A DNA stretch of 64,000 nt from contig OY540819.1 of assembly GCA_961205875.1 (NCBI GenBank), forward strand, positions 5,210,501-5,274,500. Direction: 5' to 3'. The notes below the pieces were generated by a model. The model had not been told where the DNA came from and did no database searches. It worked only from the letters and a program-made list of their open reading frames with translations. Of the stretch, positions 58,053-64,000 are shown in pieces. The position numbers and the translations under genes were made by a program. Origin of the DNA: Sialis fuliginosa. Taxonomy: Eukaryota > Arthropoda > Insecta > Megaloptera > Sialidae. Each line of letters begins with the position of its first letter. Positions within the stretch are counted from its first letter, which is position 1.

Positions 58053-61000
58053 ATAGTTATAGACATTAAATATAACGATAAAAATACTTTTTGTATAGGT
58101 ATATAGGTACTTTAAATGTTCATCTAAAGTATGAAGAAATAAAATATGATGACTTATAGTTAGATCCTTTCGAAATCATTATAGTTAAACATTTTTTAAA
58201 GTAGATTTATGAAATATTATAAATCTGCTAGTTTGTCTAAATTTGTAAATATTTTATTTAAAAATATCAAATGTAATTATTTTTCAATACGTTCCTGACC
58301 AAAGTATATGTTGGTTCAATTATATCGACATCATAACTACCTTTGATTTGTCATTTTTATATATTTTTATTAAAACAAAATTACCAACTGTAAATTTTCG
58401 TTGAATATTAATTATCATATTGTCTTATTGTTATATTGATTCTAGTGTTTTATGCTTTACAAAAGTGAAAGCATAATCAAATTTAATAATTTTATGTCAA
58501 ATCGGAACAAACAAAACAAAAAAGCACAGGCCGATAAAAATTATCAAATATTCACAAATTATCACCGAAACCTACTTCCTGAAACACTATGTATTTATCA
58601 GTAAAATCCGTTCAATAGTTATTAAAAATATCGTGCACAGACAAACAGACAGATGCAGTAGACTTTATTTTATAATATTTATAATGATAGTAACATACAA
58701 GTATCATAATTTGGGCTCAATAATAATATAATAATAATTAATAAATTAATTTATAATCTGTAATCACCCTTTCTACGCTACTGGTGTTCACCCTCTCCCA
58801 GATTTCACGGATGAATCATAAAATGGGCAGAAAGCAGATGTTTTCAGATCATCTGCGTAGGTGGAATAAACAGAAGTTATCTTTTAAATCAGGCTTTTGA
58901 CGGATTACCCTCATTTTATTTTTGCCGTGTAATAGAATTTTAATTTTGGCGTTTGCACTTTATTAGGGGTGTGCGCTTTTAACAAATGTTGGGAGGTTTT
59001 TTTATGCTTTTTATCCAGATATAAAGGGTATGTTTAGTGCTTGTTTGTGAGTAAATCTGCAGATGGAAATCTCTCTGTGTGAAAATGTTGAAAAATGTCC
59101 GGTATCTGGGTTAATTGGGAGTAGGTGTTATATAACAGCTATAATATATATGTAATTTGGTACTGAAAATATATAAGAACGAAACCTTGATATATCATGT
59201 GTTTTGAAAATGTTCTATGATAAAAAATCATATACAAAGTGGCTCAGTTCGAAGGACCAGAAAACGGTTTTACTTAATTAAATATCATTTTCTTGCCCGA
59301 ATTTTGATGATAGTTTTGAATATTTTTTGTAGCGTTTAAAAAAGCCGATAGTAGGTTCAACTTATTACACATAGTTAGAAAGCAGATTTTAGGCCGAATA
59401 CAAATATCCTTATACATTTTTAATCAACTGCTAGTTTGCATTGTACATGTATATCTTAGTTCTTTGATTATTTTTCATTTTATTTAAAATTGGTATGGTC
59501 AATTACCAATAAGTAAAATTTAAGACAAACAAACTCTTGTTTTTTCAATATTATCCAATATGTTTATGTAAACCATTTTTTTCTAAATGATATTTGAGTC
59601 AAATTATATTCCTACTAAAAATACCGTTTAATAATTCTTCTTCAATACTGTTAATTACAGAAGAGCCGTAAATTATTTTTAAAGCAATTACAGAATTAAT
59701 AAAAAATTATATATAACATCGGTCACTTAAAACAGCGAAAAACCTTTTAAGTAAGTAAACAAGAGAAACAACGCACATACACACTGTTGAGAATTGAGAC
59801 ACAATGTCTACTTGATTCAATTACCACGCAATAAACCTGTATCCATTACCTAAACGTATCAAATATAAAACTAAATTACTACAAACTACATCACATGTGT
59901 CCGACCACCTGCATCCTTCAAGGTGGAATTGTTGCAGCTATGTTTTACGCAATATGCTTGGATTCTGAACACTTTTAGTTGATATAAAAACGATTTTTTT
60001 AATTAACAAAAATTGCAATATCCAAAAGAAATTAAAAAATAAATGATATAATTTAAATATCCAAACAAAAACGTAATATCAAAATAAAGTTTTAGTTTGG
60101 CCAAATCTGATTATGTCAAATTTAAAAATCGAGATTAACATAAAATGTCAAATCATTCAAAATATGAATAATGAAAATGCCATTTATAAATCGAGTTGTA
60201 TATTTCCAATAAATATGTCCGCTTATGTCAAACAGTATTAAAATTCTAGTTTTTAACAAATTCGTAAGCAACCTTAAAAACAATGCGTAAAAATGATGAT
60301 TATTTCCAAAATCGGCCATGTCGACAATAATTTTATTTTATTAATTCTAATTCAGCCTTTTTTAATTCCATTTTTCATAGTGTCGAAAGAAATCAGTTCT
60401 TCAACGGAATTTGGTATTTCTTTTAAATTCGAAAAAATATCTCCATTTGTGGCCGTTACTTAAAGCGATGTGGTTTCGCTATAGATAATTATTAAACATG
60501 CATTTTACTCAAAACTAGTTTTGATTTAATAGACCTATGAGTTCTTTAATATGAAAATATCGAATATTTTGTACATTGTGTTATTGATTAAAAACTGCAA
60601 TGTATAATGTTTACTTAAATAAGTATAACAAAAATATAACATAATAATAAAGTCATGTATTTTTGAATAGTTGTCAATATCAAAAATTTACGAATCCATC
60701 AAGATAAAATAACAATTTAGTGAATTCTAAGAAATTCAATCATTTCAAGAACACGAGCTCTGATCCTGACTGGTCCTTTAACAAGATTGCGTGCATGTCC
60801 TTGTGACAGCAGGGTTGCAGGAAACATAAAGAACACTGTTTACTTAAGAATTTATCTGACTGGATATGTTGAAATGTTTCTGCAAAAAATGATGCTCTCA
60901 AATGAACATTGAGTATTAAGATTTCCAATTATATTTAGGTTACCAATGTTAACGAAATAAAATGGTTTTTATAGATTCTTTTACAAATTATTTCATAAGG

Positions 61001-61145
61001 AGTCTAAGACTTGTTTAGTTCACTAATTTTAATTTAATTTAATTAAGATTAAAGTTTCGTGTACAATATTAAAACGAAATTGCGTAAAAGCAAAGAAGTA
61101 TCTGAATGTGCATTTGTATATAGATCACACGCTGTGTTTTATTGA
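58053..61145. other. AT-rich stretch, nothing convincing
   Basis: A minus-strand frame at 60740-60928 includes ASFFAETFQHIQSDKFLSKQ and a CxxC-like CSLCFLQPCCH; it may be a transposon relic, but no family was recognised. The TTCAATAGTTATTAAAAATA repeat tail near 58610 is typical dispersed-repeat debris. Confidence 0.4.
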
Positions 61146-61851
61146 TAAAAACATCTGCCAAGTAAATGCACAGTGCTTCCTCGTGCTAAAATCACCAAAG
61201 GTAGTTAATTATTCAACAATTTAAATAAAAACCGATAGTGTTTATATAAATTGCCTGGAATTGGTTAACCATTTAATTTTTATACAATTTTACTAAAAAA
61301 TATTAGTTCGAAATTTTTCTTAAAACGCACCTGAATATTTTTTCATATATTTTTAATTTTTTGACAATTTCAATCATTTTGACGTTTTAAATGTCAAAAT
61401 TTAAAACGCGAAAATGACATTTATAACGAATTTTTAAAGCAAAATGAGATACATATTTTTATTATATATTTTACAACAAACGTTGTAGACCCATATTATA
61501 GGAAATTTAATGCTCTAAAAAAAATATTCTATATTATAAATATTTTGGGGTGTCACCCCTCTCCCTTACATACGATTTTGATGATTTGATGAAATGGGAC
61601 CGTCCTCAAGCAAGACCCAACCATCTGACCAAGTTTCAACAATATCGGTTCAGTGGTTCATGAGTTATGCATGTGACAAGGATTCAGGGGACAGACGGAC
61701 GGACGGACACACGGACAGACACGGAACGAAAAATGTTTGCCTTACGTGAAACGGATAAATCAGTTTAAAATTTTGAAATCAGAGAACTTTTTTTTGTCTC
61801 AATCTGAAACGATCACATAGCTTCTCGTATCTTCGATATTGCGAGGAAGCA
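61146..61851 (+). repeat. Dispersed repeat E, copy 3
   Basis: Same start and end words as copies 1 and 2, 15 kb further on. It carries a short insertion after TCACCAAAGG and lacks part of the middle block with GTAACATGTGTCG. Confidence 0.75.
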
Positions 61852-64000
61852 AAAACATTATCAATCATATTGGTGGCACCTTTTAAATATATATTTTAAT
61901 TTACCTACGTATTAAGAAATAGAAGCAATTTCTATATAGGTCGACCATAATCTTTGCAACCAGAAATCACGCTACTATTTGTAGTGCATGCACGATCGTG
62001 ATTCACGCTTATTGTTAGTGTATTCAACTTAAACACATAAGGAATCCAAGAAAACCCTATTACGGTATTTACTATTCTCAATAACGTTAACACATGAAAT
62101 ATGAACAATAAAAGTTCTATTTTTGACGACTTATTATAACTGAAGTAAAATTTTAATTGTTATTATCGATTTTTAGGTAAAAAAAAGAATAAAAAAATAT
62201 ATACATTTTTCATTTTTCAAGATCAAATTATATTAACAAAACCCGACCCTAAAACCACTCCAGCGAAAAAAAAAATATATCACTTGCCATCATCTGATGA
62301 ACCCTAACAAGTGCAGTGGAAACAGAAATGGGGTTTGGGAACGTACAAAAGCACCCTCCCCCCTACCTTCCCATCACACACAGAGAGACATCTAGTTGTC
62401 ACGGGAGTATTTTCATGTCATTTATGTTGTTTTCTTGCGACGGACGCGTGTTACCTGGATACAGTCGCGCAGTCCCCGTTGTCACAGCAACCTAGATCCC
62501 CGCACGTGGAAAAATATATGTACCGAGCTCAGATCTATACACGTGTTGTAAAATTGTATATTATTAATTTATTAAGATCTTTGATTGTTTCGCCGGTTAA
62601 GGTATTTCTCGGAAAAATTAAAAGATTCAAGAGTAAGCTCAAATTTTGTAAAAAAAAAAACTAAAAAAAGGTTATTAGAAGCTCCAAAATCTTAAAATGA
62701 TTGACCATCTGTGAGCGAAGATATCGTCAAAATAAAATAAAAAATTTAACATTGCGAGTATAGGGATTACGATATTTTAAGCGGATTTTCAATGAAAAAG
62801 TAAATAATTTTATACGAAGGAAGATCAAGAAATTTATGAAATTTTGAGAAAAACTAAATTAATATAATTGGAGTTAATATAAAAAATCTCAAGTATTTTC
62901 ACCACCCCGTTTGTAAGTTATAAGTAAAATAAAAACTTAGTTTCTGATAAAAAAAATCACGGTAGTAACTATGACAACGCAGCAAAGTATTGACAATTGC
63001 CGCGATATTTAAAAATCGTACGAGCTGAATATTATTATATTGTTTTTTAATTTCAAGGAATAATAAAAATAATAAAAACTATTTCTTAATTATAAACTTA
63101 TAATATATAACAAATTCAGCTGCAAATAACAGTACACGTAATCACATCAAAACATTAAATAAATATGTAGCCGTCATTGGGAATACAAAAGGCGCATGCG
63201 CAATAGAAAATAATATTTGCTCAACGTTGCCAAATTTTATTTTAATTTATACCATGGCTATCTTGATTTTATACTATACTTTTTTTTCCTTTTCTAACAT
63301 ATAGCGTACCTTGTTTCTCCCCGAGAAATACCTTAAAATAACAAACTGATTAATTACACATTTTTCTATTGTTTAAATATTAAAAAAAAAAAAAATTCTC
63401 GATAATTCTGGCTTTTCAAGTACCAAAAAACTTACTAATCAAATACATATATAATATAATGTATTTAAATATAACGTCAACACTATTCAATAATTATAAA
63501 ATCGATGGAAATAGAAGTTAGTCATTTTCACTTGTGACTGGTAAGTAACTTTTTATGAATACCTATCCCACTATTTGTGAACGCACAAATATAAACACGG
63601 TTTGATGATCAATACAAATTCAGACAATAAAGCGGACGTATGATTTAAATTTTTTATGATTAATTTCCAGACACAATCTAATTACGTACATTCAACCATT
63701 GGGAATACCATGGATAAGCCGTAGAAGGGCGGACATTGACTAAAGAGGGGATTTGAAATTACAAAAGAGAGATACAACTCTATTGACAGCTATAATAAAC
63801 ACTTTCATACCTATATAATATTCAGTACAAATGTTTGTAATTATTATACGTAGCAATAGATGCATGTCAAAAAATTTCATCGTATAGTTTAACTATGTAC
63901 TATCTTTTATTAATTCTTCCATATCTACATAGTTTTGATAAATCGTTGGTATTTCTGTCTGCGTATTGCATTAAAAGTGATTTGACAAACAAAAATTGCA
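61852..64000. other. Right end of the window: non-coding with one GC-richer island
   Basis: The island at 62300-62530 (GCGACGGACGCGTGTTACCT) has a 117-codon frame without any motif. A palindromic GCGCATGCGC at 63192-63201 is followed at 63253 by CCATGGCTATCTTG. No gene was identified. Confidence 0.35.

Noticed and set aside
62311-62664. 117-codon frame near the right end
   Set aside because: It begins in a GC-richer island, where chance frames lengthen, and ends in poly-Lys from AT-rich DNA; no motif seen.
1-64000. tRNA or rRNA genes
   Set aside because: No A/B box pairs with cloverleaf potential and no rRNA core sequence were recognised by eye; a covariance search would be decisive.

Overview
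This is arthropod nuclear DNA, very probably insect. It is strongly AT-rich, its genes are broken by GT-AG introns, it is packed with short inverted-repeat DNA transposons, and it carries a short (TTAGG)n tract, the common insect telomere unit. Several repeat types (Helitron ends, GGAC/GTCT-rich repeats, MITEs with TA or TNA target duplications) are also usual in insect genomes. I lean to a hemipteran but cannot prove it. No bacterial, organellar or viral gene organisation is visible.

Protein-coding content is confined to the left third, and both recognisable genes lie on the minus strand. (1) 11944 to 3386: a seven-exon pepsin/cathepsin-D-like aspartic protease homologue. All intron phases agree, but both catalytic triplets are changed (DTR and DTK instead of DTG) and there is one in-frame TAA in exon 3. 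(2) 22014 to 13982: an eight-exon gene for a 506-residue secreted or membrane protein. It has a signal peptide, cysteine-rich segments, one thrombospondin type-1-like domain, a very acidic stretch and a hydrophobic C-terminus. I do not recognise an orthologue. All exon phases were checked by hand and join without a stop.

Introns hold transposons. Intron 3 of gene 1 contains a 5.6-kb, largely palindromic composite element with two opposed THAP-domain ORFs and several nested insertions. Intron 4 of gene 1 holds a short MITE and a fragment resembling the N-terminal domain of Crypton-type tyrosine recombinases. Introns of gene 2 hold a 506-bp MITE, a 0.9-kb dispersed repeat and a 1.38-kb element whose two ends are GATC-rich tandem arrays.

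From 22 kb to 64 kb I find no convincing gene. It is either intergenic or a very long intron, occupied by repeat families: three 332-bp TNA-target MITEs, a second 506-bp MITE, a 613-bp piggyBac derivative with the start of a transposase, Helitron-like repeats, three copies of a 0.7-0.8-kb GGAC-bearing repeat, and mariner/pogo-like MITEs. Isolated GC-richer islands (about 24.1, 37.1, 38.3, 46.4, 50.1 and 62.4 kb) are the best places to look for promoters, first exons or enhancers. No tRNA, rRNA or CRISPR array was recognised. I see no convincing new multi-gene system; the unusual items are the palindromic THAP composite, the unrecognised TSP1-like gene and the inactive-looking protease.
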